Shown piece by piece: positions 41,031 to 49,958 of a DNA stretch of 64,000 nucleotides. The stretch is from assembly GCF_007830635.1 (NCBI RefSeq), contig NZ_VLLA01000018.1, positions 124,001-188,000 on the forward strand, given 5' to 3'. The DNA comes from Bradyrhizobium huanghuaihaiense (GTDB lineage: Bacteria; Pseudomonadota; Alphaproteobacteria; Rhizobiales; Xanthobacteraceae). Position numbers and translations under genes: made by a program. Under the pieces are notes generated by a model. It saw only the letters and a list, made by a program, of their open reading frames with translations, had not been told where the DNA came from and searched no databases. Position 1 is the first letter of the stretch, and every line of letters begins with the position of its first letter.

Positions 41031-41741
41031 CTAGCGCCAGCTCACCAGATTGAAGGCGAGCGCCACCGCGCCGACCAGAACGAGGCTGGCCGCCCAGACT
41101 GCATCGAGATTGAACCAGCTCCGCGAGACGAACTTCAATCCCAGATGGCGGTACACCAGCCACGCCAGACACCCGCCGGCGCCGACCATGGCGGTCACGT
41201 GCACCAGGGACACCAGCACAGCCATCCCCAGACTTGACTTCAAAAGACTTGGCTTCATCAGCGCGCCGGCCGCCTCATGGCCGGCATCGAGCTCGGAGGC
41301 CTGGCAGAGCCCGAGATAGATCGGCACGAGCATCAGCGCGGCGCCGTGAGCAATGGCGACGGCAAACGACCAGAGCGCCAATTGCGTCGGCGGAATTCGT
41401 GCCAGCGTGCGCGGATGACGCCGGTCGATCAGCCGATAGACGCCAAAGCCGATGACGAGAAGGCTCGCACCGATCTGGATCGGACGCTGCCATTCGGCCA
41501 GCACGAGCAGGAGCGCGAATGGCAGCAGCACGAGAAGTGTTGCCAGGAGATGCCCCGCCGCCAGGGCCCACAATGCACGGAAGAGCGCGCGCGGGCTCTT
41601 GTCCAGGAGCCCGGCCGAAACGGCGAGCGGCCATCCCATTCCCGGATTGACGCCGTGGTAGAGGCCGCTCGCAACAAGCGCGAGCCAGAGCCAGCCGAGC
41701 GCCGGGCTCGCATGCATCCAATCTAGACCGACGGGTAGCAA
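41031..41741 (-). CDS. Multi-pass membrane protein linked to SBP56
   Basis: A 236-residue membrane protein with about six to seven helices. Conserved-looking His and Gly residues occur in LYHGVNPGMGWPLAVSAG, AAGHLLATLLVL, AVAIAHGAALMLVP and SLVHVTAMVGAGG. The LYHGxNPGMGW pattern hints at a metal or small-ion transporter, but I cannot name a family. Its start overlaps the SBP56 gene end by 19 nt, so the two are coupled. Confidence 0.72.
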   Translation of the reverse strand: MLPVGLDWMHASPALGWLWLALVASGLYHGVNPGMGWPLAVSAGLLDKSPRALFRALWALAAGHLLATLLVLLPFALLLVLAEWQRPIQIGASLLVIGFGVYRLIDRRHPRTLARIPPTQLALWSFAVAIAHGAALMLVPIYLGLCQASELDAGHEAAGALMKPSLLKSSLGMAVLVSLVHVTAMVGAGGCLAWLVYRHLGLKFVSRSWFNLDAVWAASLVLVGAVALAFNLVSWR

Positions 41742-43123
41742 AAGGAGTCGGTCGAACAGTCGCCGCCCTCGAGCCTGATCTGGTGCGCACGATATCCATC
41801 GGGGAAGCTCACGAAAAAGTCCTTGTCGAGCTCGAGGCCGCCGTTGCGGCCGACATTGGCCATGACCTCCACGCCCGGAACCCCATCGGGATAGAACTGA
41901 TCGTCCCAGGTGGAATAGAGTGAATTGGTCCAGTACACGCGCCTGCCGTCGCGGCTGATCTCGACCATCTGCGGACCCGCCGCAAAGGCCTTGCCGTTCG
42001 GATGGGGCGTGCGGCGCGCGATGCCGCCGATATGGACCGAGCCCGCAAGCTTCGGCTTGCGTGGATCACTGACGTCGTACTGGCGCATCTCACCCGTGCC
42101 CCAGCACGAGACATAGAGAAACCGGTCGTCCATCGACAGATCGATGTCGGTCACGAGCGGCGGCACGGCGCCAAATCCCTGCAGCAGTGGCGGGAGCTTC
42201 TCCTTGGGCGCGGGTTCGGGAGGGATCGTCGCCGTCTTTTCGGCATGGAATTTTCCACCCTCGCGCCACCAGGTCCAGATCGATGCTTCGAGGTTGGTGG
42301 TGTCGACCACGACGCCGACGAAGCCGTACTCGCGAACCGGATCGTGCGCCGGCCGCACCTCCAGCGCCATCTGATGATTGGCCCCGAGGTCGATCGTTTG
42401 CACGTTGCGACGGGCGCGAAGGTCCCAGAAGTGGAGACGATGGCCATATTTATTCGCAAGCAGATCTTCCGGGACGATCCCGTTCTCGAACTGCGGCGGC
42501 AACGCCCATTCGCTGGTCACCATGTAGTCGCGCGGCAGATTCCACCAGAAATCATAATGCAGTGTCTGCGGACCACGGTCGATCTCCCATCGTCCTAGGA
42601 CCTCGAACGTCTCGCAATCCATGATGAAGACGCCTGGCGGTCCGTTAGTGCCGTCCTTGCCGCCGCCGCCCAGCGTGCTCACATAGATGCCGTCCGGTCC
42701 GCAATGGATGGTATGCGGCCGCGAGTAGCCGGTCTTCTTGAAGACCTCCTCCGGTTCGATGATCTTGTGGATCTTGGCTTGGGTCGGATCGGGCTTGGTA
42801 TCGATGATGTAGATCCGCGACGAGCGCAGCCCGGGGATGATGAGATAGCGCCGCTCGATGAAGGCGTGTCCGGCGAGAGGCGACAAGGCGGAGGAGCAGG
42901 CATTCCAGCCGAAGTGATGAAACTCGTCGCCCTTGTTGGGCATCGTCACGGTGTGAACGATCTGGCTATAGCTCGGCGATCCCGGCTTGACGTCGATGAC
43001 CGCGAGAGCGTCCGGCTTCGAGAAATCCGGACTGAGCAGCAAGGTGTAGGCAAAGTTCTCCGCAGGCGCTTCCATCGCAAGCTTGGGCGATGCGTGAAAG
43101 GTCGGATCCGGCCTCATCGTCAT
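41723..43123 (-). CDS. Selenium-binding protein / methanethiol oxidase family (SBP56, MtoX-like)
   Basis: A 466-residue SBP56-family beta-propeller. Signature blocks include HHFGWNACSSAL, IIPGLRSSRIYIIDTKPDP, SRPHTIHCGPDGIYVSTLG and FLYVSCWGTGEMRQYDVSDP. Bacterial members (MtoX) are copper enzymes that oxidise methanethiol to formaldehyde, sulfide and hydrogen peroxide. No signal peptide is obvious at the chosen start (43123, with GGGAGG upstream). The SCO/MauG neighbours of known mtoX loci are absent; a membrane protein follows instead. Confidence 0.88.
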   Translation of the reverse strand: MTMRPDPTFHASPKLAMEAPAENFAYTLLLSPDFSKPDALAVIDVKPGSPSYSQIVHTVTMPNKGDEFHHFGWNACSSALSPLAGHAFIERRYLIIPGLRSSRIYIIDTKPDPTQAKIHKIIEPEEVFKKTGYSRPHTIHCGPDGIYVSTLGGGGKDGTNGPPGVFIMDCETFEVLGRWEIDRGPQTLHYDFWWNLPRDYMVTSEWALPPQFENGIVPEDLLANKYGHRLHFWDLRARRNVQTIDLGANHQMALEVRPAHDPVREYGFVGVVVDTTNLEASIWTWWREGGKFHAEKTATIPPEPAPKEKLPPLLQGFGAVPPLVTDIDLSMDDRFLYVSCWGTGEMRQYDVSDPRKPKLAGSVHIGGIARRTPHPNGKAFAAGPQMVEISRDGRRVYWTNSLYSTWDDQFYPDGVPGVEVMANVGRNGGLELDKDFFVSFPDGYRAHQIRLEGGDCSTDSFCYPSV

Positions 43124-43313
43124 GGCACTGCCTCCCTGTTCTATCGGTTCGCTCCAACCTGGCTCGGGATAGCGGCATAATGAAGAAATGTTGCGCGATG
43201 TCTTCAGATGCTCCGCAGGGCCTGGTCGGCAAGCGTACAATATGCCATCGCCGGGCTGCGTGAAACGGCCCAGGCCGCGCTAATTCGACGCCTTCAGGGG
43301 AAATGGGCGTCCC

Positions 43314-43402
43314 CCGTCATTGCGAGCGCAGCGAAGCAATCCAGGCTTTTCTCCGCGGAAACAGTCTGGATTGCTTCGTCGCTTCGCTCCTCGCAATGAC
43401 GG
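43314..43402. repeat. Intergenic palindromic element, family E copy 2
   Basis: CCGTCATTGCGAGCGCAGCG at the left mirrors CGCTCCTCGCAATGACGG at the right, with the inner dyad GAAGCAATCCAG / CTGGATTGCTTC. Confidence 0.8.
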
Positions 43403-43410
43403 GGAGAGAC

Positions 43411-44349
43411 CTACTTCCCCCACCGCAGCGCCAGCGCATCGCGCTCCTTGGCGAGCTCCAATAGCCCGGCCCGCGTCGCCGGATGCAGCGGCTGCAAGGG
43501 ATGGCGCATGGCCTCCGACTTGATCACGCCGCCGGCCTGCATCATTACCTTGCAGGCGATCAGGCCGCATTGGCGGTTCTCGTAGTTGATCAGCGGCAGC
43601 CAGCGTTCATAGGCGGCTTTCGCCTTTTCGCGGTCGCCGGCGAAATAGGGATCGATGATCTGGCGGATGCCGTCGGGATAGCCGCCGCCGGTCATGGCGC
43701 CGGTGGCGCCGGCATCGAGGTCGGCGAGCAGCGTGATCGCCTCCTCGCCGTCCCAGGGGCCCTCGATGTCCTTGCCGCCCGCTTCGATCAGGCTGCGGAG
43801 CTTTGCAGCCGCGCCGGGAACCTCGATCTTGAAATAGCGGATGTTGGAGAATTCGCGCGCCAGCCGCGCCAGCAGCTCGACCGACAGCGGCGTGCCGGCG
43901 ACCGGCGCGTCCTGGATCATGATGGGAATGTTGATCGCGCCCGAAAGCACTTTGAAGAATTCGACGATGCCCTTCTCGGGGACGCGGAAGGTCGCGCCAT
44001 GATAGGGCGGCATCACCATCACCATGGCAGCACCGGCGGCTTCGGCCTGCTTGCTGCGCGCGGCGCAGACGGCGGAGCTGAAATGGGTGGTGGTGACGAT
44101 GACGGGAACCCGGCCCGCGACCTGTTCCAGCACCGCATGCATCACGGTCTCGCGCTCGGCATCGGTGAGCACGAACTGCTCGGAGAAGTTGGCGAGAATA
44201 CAGATTCCGTGCGAGCCGGCGTCGATCATGAAGTCGATGCAGCGACGCTGGCCCTCGAGGTCGAGCTCGCCGCGCTCGTCGAAGATGGTGGGCGCGACCG
44301 GGAACACGCCGCGATAGGGGCGCTGGGCCTTGTGTGGGGTGACCGGCAT
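43411..44349 (-). CDS. Dihydrodipicolinate synthase/N-acetylneuraminate lyase family protein
   Basis: A 312-residue TIM-barrel aldolase. It shows GVFPVAPTIFDERGELDLEG, VIVTTTHFSS, VMVMPPYHGATFRVP and FKIEVPGAA with the likely Schiff-base Lys. The usual YN(V/I)P tyrosine region reads IMIQDAP, so true DapA activity is doubtful. A role in sugar-acid or keto-acid breakdown is more likely. GGAGAG precedes the ATG at 44349; another ATG lies 12 nt upstream. Confidence 0.85.
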   Translation of the reverse strand: MPVTPHKAQRPYRGVFPVAPTIFDERGELDLEGQRRCIDFMIDAGSHGICILANFSEQFVLTDAERETVMHAVLEQVAGRVPVIVTTTHFSSAVCAARSKQAEAAGAAMVMVMPPYHGATFRVPEKGIVEFFKVLSGAINIPIMIQDAPVAGTPLSVELLARLAREFSNIRYFKIEVPGAAAKLRSLIEAGGKDIEGPWDGEEAITLLADLDAGATGAMTGGGYPDGIRQIIDPYFAGDREKAKAAYERWLPLINYENRQCGLIACKVMMQAGGVIKSEAMRHPLQPLHPATRAGLLELAKERDALALRWGK

Positions 44350-44473
44350 CGAACTCTCCATCCCTGAGGTGTCTTACGTCTGTCGCCGCATACGGGGCGC
44401 GGCGGCACACATGTACCCGCCGCGCGGACCGGCGGCAATGGCCGCGCGACGTCAGGATGGAGGATGAGCGAAA

Positions 44474-46555
44474 TTACGCGGTCTTCACCGCGCCGAGGAA
44501 ACCCTCGACCGCGACGCGGAGACGATCGGCATCGGCCGACATGTTCTTCACGGATTCCGACAGCACCGTGCCGGCGTTGCCGGTCTCCCGGTTGAGCCTC
44601 GCGACGCTGCCGATGGTGTCGGTGACCTCGCGGGTGCCTTGGGCGGCCTGCTGGAAGTTGCGCGAGATCTCCGTGGTGGCGGCGCGCTGCTGCTCGACGG
44701 CGGCGGCAATCGCGGTCATCTTCTCGTCGATGCCGCTGATGGCGCCGCCGATGGCGCGGATCGCAGTCACGGCCTGGCCGGTCGCGCCCTGGATCTCCTC
44801 GACCTGGCGAGAGATCTCTTCGGTCGCCGTCGCCGTCTGCGCGGCGAGGCTCTTGACCTCGCCGGCGACCACGGCAAAGCCGCGGCCGGCCTCGCCCGCG
44901 CGCGCGGCCTCGATGGTGGCGTTCAGGGCCAGCAGGTTGGTCTGGCCGGCGATGGCGTGGATCATCTTCACGACTTCGCTGATGCGGCTGGCGGTCTGGT
45001 CGAGGATCTCGACCGTCGCATTGGTCTGCTCGGCCTGCGCCACGGCATCGCGAGCCTCACGGGCGCTCGACTGCACCTGCGCGGAAATCTCGCCGACGGA
45101 GGCCGAGAGCTCCTCGGTCGCGGCCGCGATGGTCTCGAGATTGTTGGTGGCCTGCTCGGCCGCGGAGGACACCGCCGCGGTCTGGCTGCTGGATTCCGCA
45201 ACCAGCGAGCGCACGCCCGTTGCCGTCGTATCGAGCTCCTTGGCCGAGGCCGCAACGCTGTGAATGACGGCCTGCACGGTGTCGTCGAAGCTGCGGCACG
45301 CCGCATCCACCGTGCCGGAGCGGGCGAGCTGCAGCGCCTGCTGCGATTCGCGCTCCTGGCCGAGACGCTCGGCGGTCGCCGCGCTTTCGCGCAGGCTTTC
45401 GAGCGCTGCCGCCATGGTGCCGAACTCGTCGGGATACTTGGACTGCGGAACGGGTGTCGCATAATCGCGCGCGCCGATCCGCGCGATGGCGTCCAGAATG
45501 GCGCGCACCGGCCGCATCAGGCGGCTGCGCACCACATAGACGCCGGCCAGGGTCACCGCGACCGCCAATAGGAACGCGAGCGATTGCACCACGAGATTGG
45601 TGAGGGCCTTGGCCTGGATCGTCTCCGCGCGCGCGATCGACTGGTCGAGGGCCTTGTTCGCGATGGCGACGATGGGCGCGAACGGGGACTGGCACAGCAC
45701 ATTCCATTCCGAGGCGGACATCGCGGGCTTGCCGCTGCCGTCGAAATTCCTGGTGAGGTCGTTGATCTGCTTGAGAACGCCGTCGGTCTTGGCCTTCGCG
45801 TCCGACGCTGCCGTCACCAGCTCAGCCGTCACATCGGGCGCAGCCAGCAGCTCCGCCATGCCTGCCCAGCCGGACGTGATGGTGCCATCCCACTGCGCCA
45901 CCGAGCGCTTCTGGGCGTCGTCGAGCGGCTTGCTGCTGTTGACGTTCGAGCGAAGCGACGAGCAATGGATGCCATAGCGGTCGCGCACCTGCCAGGCGAA
46001 GCGGCGGACCTGGATCATGCGGGCGATGTAGGGATCGTTCATCCAGGCGCGGTTCGACACCGCGGCCGAGGCGAGGTTCGCGGTGTCGATGACCTTGGTG
46101 ACGGCATCGTACCAGGAATTGGTCCGCTCGATCTTGCGCTCGGCGCGCGGACGCTTGGCTTCGTCGTAGAACAGCTGGAACTGCGGCGCGGCGTCGTTCC
46201 AGCGCTGCTTCAGCGTGCTGGCGAACTCATCGCGACGCACGAAATCGACGGTCGCGAGCGCGGCGATGATGCCGTCATGGCCGGACTGCTCGGCCTTCTC
46301 GGCCTCGGTGAGTTTTGCCTTGGGATCGTCCTCGCCAAGGATGGCACTCTGGGCGTCGCCGCGATTGTTGCGAAGCGCGAGGACGCCATGGAAGATCGCC
46401 TTGTCCGCGGCAGCGAGGCGGGCCGTTTCCAGGCTCTCGCTATAGCGGCCGAAGGCGCCGACCATCTGGATCGCGGTGCTGGTCAGCGCACCGGCCGCCA
46501 GGAGCGCCATCAGCACCAGAAGCAGCGTGCTTACCGATTTCTTAAGAATTGCCAT
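44474..46555 (-). CDS. Methyl-accepting chemotaxis protein
   Basis: A 693-residue chemoreceptor. TM1 is near residues 9-30 and TM2 near 323-345 (SLAFLLAVAVTLAGVYVV), enclosing a large helical periplasmic domain of about 290 residues without a recognised PAS or Cache fold. HAMP follows (about 346-398), then the signalling domain with the conserved tip IAGQTNLLALNATIEAARAG. A C-terminal CheR pentapeptide is not seen. It stands alone; the ligand is unknown. Confidence 0.93.
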   Translation of the reverse strand: MAILKKSVSTLLLVLMALLAAGALTSTAIQMVGAFGRYSESLETARLAAADKAIFHGVLALRNNRGDAQSAILGEDDPKAKLTEAEKAEQSGHDGIIAALATVDFVRRDEFASTLKQRWNDAAPQFQLFYDEAKRPRAERKIERTNSWYDAVTKVIDTANLASAAVSNRAWMNDPYIARMIQVRRFAWQVRDRYGIHCSSLRSNVNSSKPLDDAQKRSVAQWDGTITSGWAGMAELLAAPDVTAELVTAASDAKAKTDGVLKQINDLTRNFDGSGKPAMSASEWNVLCQSPFAPIVAIANKALDQSIARAETIQAKALTNLVVQSLAFLLAVAVTLAGVYVVRSRLMRPVRAILDAIARIGARDYATPVPQSKYPDEFGTMAAALESLRESAATAERLGQERESQQALQLARSGTVDAACRSFDDTVQAVIHSVAASAKELDTTATGVRSLVAESSSQTAAVSSAAEQATNNLETIAAATEELSASVGEISAQVQSSAREARDAVAQAEQTNATVEILDQTASRISEVVKMIHAIAGQTNLLALNATIEAARAGEAGRGFAVVAGEVKSLAAQTATATEEISRQVEEIQGATGQAVTAIRAIGGAISGIDEKMTAIAAAVEQQRAATTEISRNFQQAAQGTREVTDTIGSVARLNRETGNAGTVLSESVKNMSADADRLRVAVEGFLGAVKTA

Positions 46556-46676
46556 GAGCAAGGGGGCCTATCCGTCAATAGCGGCCACCTTGCATCGCGA
46601 CATGCCAATGTTTCGTTAAGGTTGTAGTCAAATGCCAGCTTTCCGGCCTGCCGCACGTCCACGCGGCCAGGTTCCA

Positions 46677-47447
46677 TTACGCAACCTTCGTGAAATCCGG
46701 CGCGCGGCGCTCGGCGAACGCCGTGAAAGCTTCACGTGCCTCGGCCGTGCGCAGGCGCTGCGCGAACTGCTCGCCTTCCGCCTGCATCTGCGCGACCAGC
46801 GCTTCGCCGTTGCGCATCAGCTTCTTGGTGGCGGTGAGCGCGCCGGCGGGCTGGCGGGCGAGCCGCTGCGCCAGCGCGAGCGCCTCGGCGTCGAGCCTGT
46901 CGAGCGGGACGACGCGGTTGGCGAGGCCCCATTCCAGCGCGGCCTTGGCCGGCACGGTCTCGCCGAGCGCGAACATCTCATAAGCGCGGGCATAGCCGAT
47001 GCGCGCCGGCATCAAGAGGCTGGACGCGGCTTCCGGCACCAGGGCGAGGCTAACGAAGGGCGTCGACAATTGCGCGTTATCGGCGAGCACGACGAGGTCG
47101 CAATGCAGCAGCATCGTGGTGCCGACGCCGACAGCGCGGCCCTGCACGGCCGCGACCAGCGGCCGGGTGCAGCGCGCCAGCGACTGGATGAAGCGGATGA
47201 CATTGCGGCTGCCTTCCGACTTGCCGGACGCGACGGCCGCGAACTCGCCGACATCGTTGCCGGCGGTGAACATGTCGCCCTCGCCCCGGATCAGGATCAC
47301 GCGGGCGGACGGATCGAACTCGGCGGATTCGATGGTATCGGCGAGCTTGCCGTACATCGCATCGGTCAGCGCGTTCTTCTTGTCGGGACGCGCCAGCGTG
47401 AGGGTAAGAATTCCGTTGTTGTTCTCAACTCGCACATGCTCGGTCAT
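46677..47447 (-). CDS. Enoyl-CoA hydratase/isomerase family protein
   Basis: A 256-residue crotonase. LTLARPDKKNALTDAMYGKL, then RGEGDMFTAGNDVGEFA (oxyanion hole) and LVAAVQGRAVGVGTTMLLHC are the family blocks. The second catalytic Glu position is in LVPEAASSLLMPARIG. AAGGAGAGA precedes the ATG. It starts 10 nt after the MarR gene stop, so the regulator probably responds to an acyl-CoA or aromatic-CoA handled here. Confidence 0.9.
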   Translation of the reverse strand: MTEHVRVENNNGILTLTLARPDKKNALTDAMYGKLADTIESAEFDPSARVILIRGEGDMFTAGNDVGEFAAVASGKSEGSRNVIRFIQSLARCTRPLVAAVQGRAVGVGTTMLLHCDLVVLADNAQLSTPFVSLALVPEAASSLLMPARIGYARAYEMFALGETVPAKAALEWGLANRVVPLDRLDAEALALAQRLARQPAGALTATKKLMRNGEALVAQMQAEGEQFAQRLRTAEAREAFTAFAERRAPDFTKVA

Positions 47448-47457
47448 TGCTCTCTCC

Positions 47458-47916
47458 TTATTCCTCAGGGTCTCTTGGAAACTTGTCCTGAACGCTCGTC
47501 AGCCAGCGCGCGACGATGTCGATCTCCGCAGCGGTAAATCCGTCCGTCAGCGCCTCGTTGATCCTGGCCGCGTCGGTCTTCGCCTGCGCCAGCGCGGCGC
47601 GCCCCTTCGGCGTCAGCCACACGCGAAAAGCGCGTCCGTCCTCGCGATCGGCCCGGCGCTCGACCAGCCTCGCGGCTGCCGTGCGATCCACAAGCCCGGA
47701 GATGCCGGCCGGTCCCATGTCGAGCGCTGCGCCCGCCTCGCCCATCAGCACGCCATCCTGCTTGCCGAGAATGAACAGCAGCCCGGCCTGCGCCGGCGTC
47801 ACCTCGCTCGACGGCTGCGCTGCCATCCAGCGTTGCAACCGGCGTTGCGCGACGTTGAGCAGGTAGATCAGCCGGTGATGCCTCGCCTCGGGCGATTTAT
47901 TTCGCATGCGAAACAT
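47458..47916 (-). CDS. MarR family transcriptional regulator
   Basis: A 152-residue MarR protein. The winged helix contains VTPAQAGLLFILGKQDGVLM, then GPAGISGLVDRTAAARLVER and the wing RREDGR-type ADREDGRAFRVWLT. The ATG at 47916 (MFRMRNK) or 47907 (MRNK) could be the start; a 14-bp palindrome covers this position. The upstream frame extends to 48003 but overlaps the TetR gene and lacks motif support. Confidence 0.87.
   Translation of the reverse strand: MFRMRNKSPEARHHRLIYLLNVAQRRLQRWMAAQPSSEVTPAQAGLLFILGKQDGVLMGEAGAALDMGPAGISGLVDRTAAARLVERRADREDGRAFRVWLTPKGRAALAQAKTDAARINEALTDGFTAAEIDIVARWLTSVQDKFPRDPEE
47900..47913. promoter_or_regulatory. Perfect palindrome at marR start, probable self-operator
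   Basis: TTTCGCA-TGCGAAA is a perfect 14-bp palindrome overlapping the marR start codons. Binding by the encoded regulator would block its own expression and that of the enoyl-CoA hydratase gene. Confidence 0.6.
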
Positions 47917-47954
47917 ATAGTCGAGCGCCGGCCGATTGTCAAAACCTGCCGGAG

Positions 47955-48617
47955 CTAACTGCCCGACGGCCCGCGACAGCCGTCGAGCAGAATTGCGGCG
48001 CATACCTTCGCCCGCCTCTCGATCTCCTTGCGCGAGGGCAGTGCAAGGCTGGCGTAGATCGCCGCGCGCTGCGGCGCTGAGACCATCATGCCGATCATCA
48101 TCCCGGCGGCTTCATCGACGTTATCGAGTGCGATGCGCTTCTTCCTGACTTGATCGCGGAGCCAGCCCGCGAGCGCCGCCGCGGTACGGGCGATGCCGTC
48201 CCTGTAGAAATTCGCGGCGAGGTCGGGAAACGTGGCTGACTGTTGCAGCACCATACGCTGCAGCGCCACGACCTCTGGATCGAGCGCGAGATCGGCACAG
48301 GCGGCAAGCACGGCAGCCAGGCTGGTTTCGATATCGGCCTGGTTGTTGGCCTGAAGATTGACGTCGGACAGCAACCGGTCGAGCCGGTCCGCGCACATCG
48401 CCTCGAATAGCGCGGCCTTGCCCGGAAACAGCCGATAGAGAGTCTTGGTGGAGATGCCGGCGCCGCGCGCCAGCTCTTCGGTGCTGGTTGCTGCGTAGCC
48501 ATCGACGGCGAAGGCGTGCCGTGCCGCCTCGATGACGATCCGCTTCGTCTCGTCGTCGCTGCGTACCGGCGGCCGCCCGCGCGGGCGGCTTTCTGATGTC
48601 GGTTTTGCCTGAGCCAT
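47955..48617 (-). CDS. TetR/AcrR family regulator of efflux genes
   Basis: A 220-residue regulator. The N-terminus is ESRPRGRPPVRSDDETKRIV, followed by the helix-turn-helix with TSTEELARGAGISTKTLYRL and FPGKAALFEAMC. The C-terminal domain resembles AcrR-type drug-binding domains. It is divergent from the HlyD/MFS efflux pair with a 90-nt gap, so it is the likely repressor of that pump. Confidence 0.88.
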   Translation of the reverse strand: MAQAKPTSESRPRGRPPVRSDDETKRIVIEAARHAFAVDGYAATSTEELARGAGISTKTLYRLFPGKAALFEAMCADRLDRLLSDVNLQANNQADIETSLAAVLAACADLALDPEVVALQRMVLQQSATFPDLAANFYRDGIARTAAALAGWLRDQVRKKRIALDNVDEAAGMMIGMMVSAPQRAAIYASLALPSRKEIERRAKVCAAILLDGCRGPSGS

Positions 48618-48628
48618 GTTTTTAGATG

Positions 48629-48639
48629 ATGACTGTCAT
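48629..48639. promoter_or_regulatory. TetR-type operator candidate before efflux genes
   Basis: ATGAC-T-GTCAT is a perfect inverted repeat with 5-bp arms, 12 nt upstream of the tetR ATG and 68 nt upstream of the HlyD gene. Short GAC-N-GTC dyads are common in TetR-family operators. Confidence 0.5.
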
Positions 48640-48707
48640 TCCATTGACTCTCCCCAAGCTAGTCCTATTTTGGAAATCGTCAAGTTTCCTAATTCAGGGA
48701 GCCGGCC

Positions 48708-49958
48708 ATGACCGTGCACACCAACCCGCCCAAGAGTGAAACCATCGTGGTGCCGACCAGCCCGCCCGAAGGCATTCTGCCCCCAGCGCCGGTCCCCGCC
48801 CCGCGCCGAAAGCTGAACCTTCGCAAGCTGTTGCTGGCGGGCGTGGCCGCTGCCGCCCTCGCCGGCGCGGGCTGGTACGGCTACGATTACTGGACCGTCG
48901 GCCAATACCTCGTCTCCACCGATGACGCCTATGTGAAGGCCGACAACACCACCATCGCGCCGAAGGTCAGCGGCTATCTCGACCGCGTTCTGGTCGGCGA
49001 TAACGAGCATGTGAAAGCGGGCCAGGTGCTGGCCCGGATCGACGACCGCGACTTCCGCGTCGCGCTCGATCAGGCCAAGGCCGACGTGCAGGCGGCGAAC
49101 GCGACGGTCGTCAGCAAGGAGGCCCAGCTCGAGGTTCAGGAAGCGGTGATCGCAGCCGCGAAGGCGACCATCGATGTCGACACCGCCGCGAAGACCTTCG
49201 CCCAGCAGGAGAACAGGCGCTACACGGATCTTGCCAGGACCGGCTATGGCAGCGTGCAGAATGCGCAGCAGGCGCAGGCGCGCGATGCCGGTGCGGACGC
49301 CGCGATCGCGCGCGACAACGCCAACCTCGTCTCCGCACAGAAGCAGGTCGATCTCCTCAAGGCCGAGATCGTGCAGGCCAAGGCCGCCGCCGCCCGTGCA
49401 GCCGCGGTCCAGCAGCAGGCGGAGCTCAATCTCGGCTACACCACGATCGTCTCGCCGATCGACGGCGTCGTCGGCAACCGCACCTTGCGCGTTGGCCAGT
49501 TCGTGCAGGCGGGCACGCAGCTGATGTCGATCGTGCCGGCCACGGGCGCCTATGTAGTCGCCAATTTCAAGGAGACCCAGCTCAGCCATGTCCGCGCCGG
49601 ACAGAGCGTCGAGATCGAGATCGACACGTTCCCGGGCCAGCTCGTGCACGGGCATGTCGATTCCATCGCGCCGGCCAGCGGCCAGGAGTTCGCGCTGCTG
49701 CCGCCCGACAACGCCACCGGCAATTTCACCAAGATCGTGCAGCGCATTCCCGTGAAGATCGCGCTGGAGGCCGAGACCGCGCCCGCGATCGCGCTGCGGC
49801 CCGGCATGTCCGTGATCCCGACGATCGCAACGCGCTCAGCGCCGACCGCCCAGGCGGCAGCGACGCCCAAAGCAAAACCTGTTTCCGGAGGGTCGTGCCA
49901 TGTCAAACAGCCTCTCAATATCGACGCCAGCACAAGCAATTCCGGCCGCGACGCCTGA
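48708..49958 (+). CDS. HlyD/EmrA family efflux periplasmic adaptor
   Basis: A 416-residue adaptor. One N-terminal transmembrane helix lies near residues 40-60 (LLLAGVAAAALAGAGWYGY). The biotinyl-lipoyl halves are VSTDDAYVKADNTTIAPKVS and YTTIVSPIDGVVGNRTLRVG, separated by a coiled-coil hairpin. It links the MFS pump to an outer-membrane channel not found here. AGGGAG precedes the ATG. Its end overlaps the MFS gene by 59 nt. Confidence 0.9.
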   Translation: MTVHTNPPKSETIVVPTSPPEGILPPAPVPAPRRKLNLRKLLLAGVAAAALAGAGWYGYDYWTVGQYLVSTDDAYVKADNTTIAPKVSGYLDRVLVGDNEHVKAGQVLARIDDRDFRVALDQAKADVQAANATVVSKEAQLEVQEAVIAAAKATIDVDTAAKTFAQQENRRYTDLARTGYGSVQNAQQAQARDAGADAAIARDNANLVSAQKQVDLLKAEIVQAKAAAARAAAVQQQAELNLGYTTIVSPIDGVVGNRTLRVGQFVQAGTQLMSIVPATGAYVVANFKETQLSHVRAGQSVEIEIDTFPGQLVHGHVDSIAPASGQEFALLPPDNATGNFTKIVQRIPVKIALEAETAPAIALRPGMSVIPTIATRSAPTAQAAATPKAKPVSGGSCHVKQPLNIDASTSNSGRDA

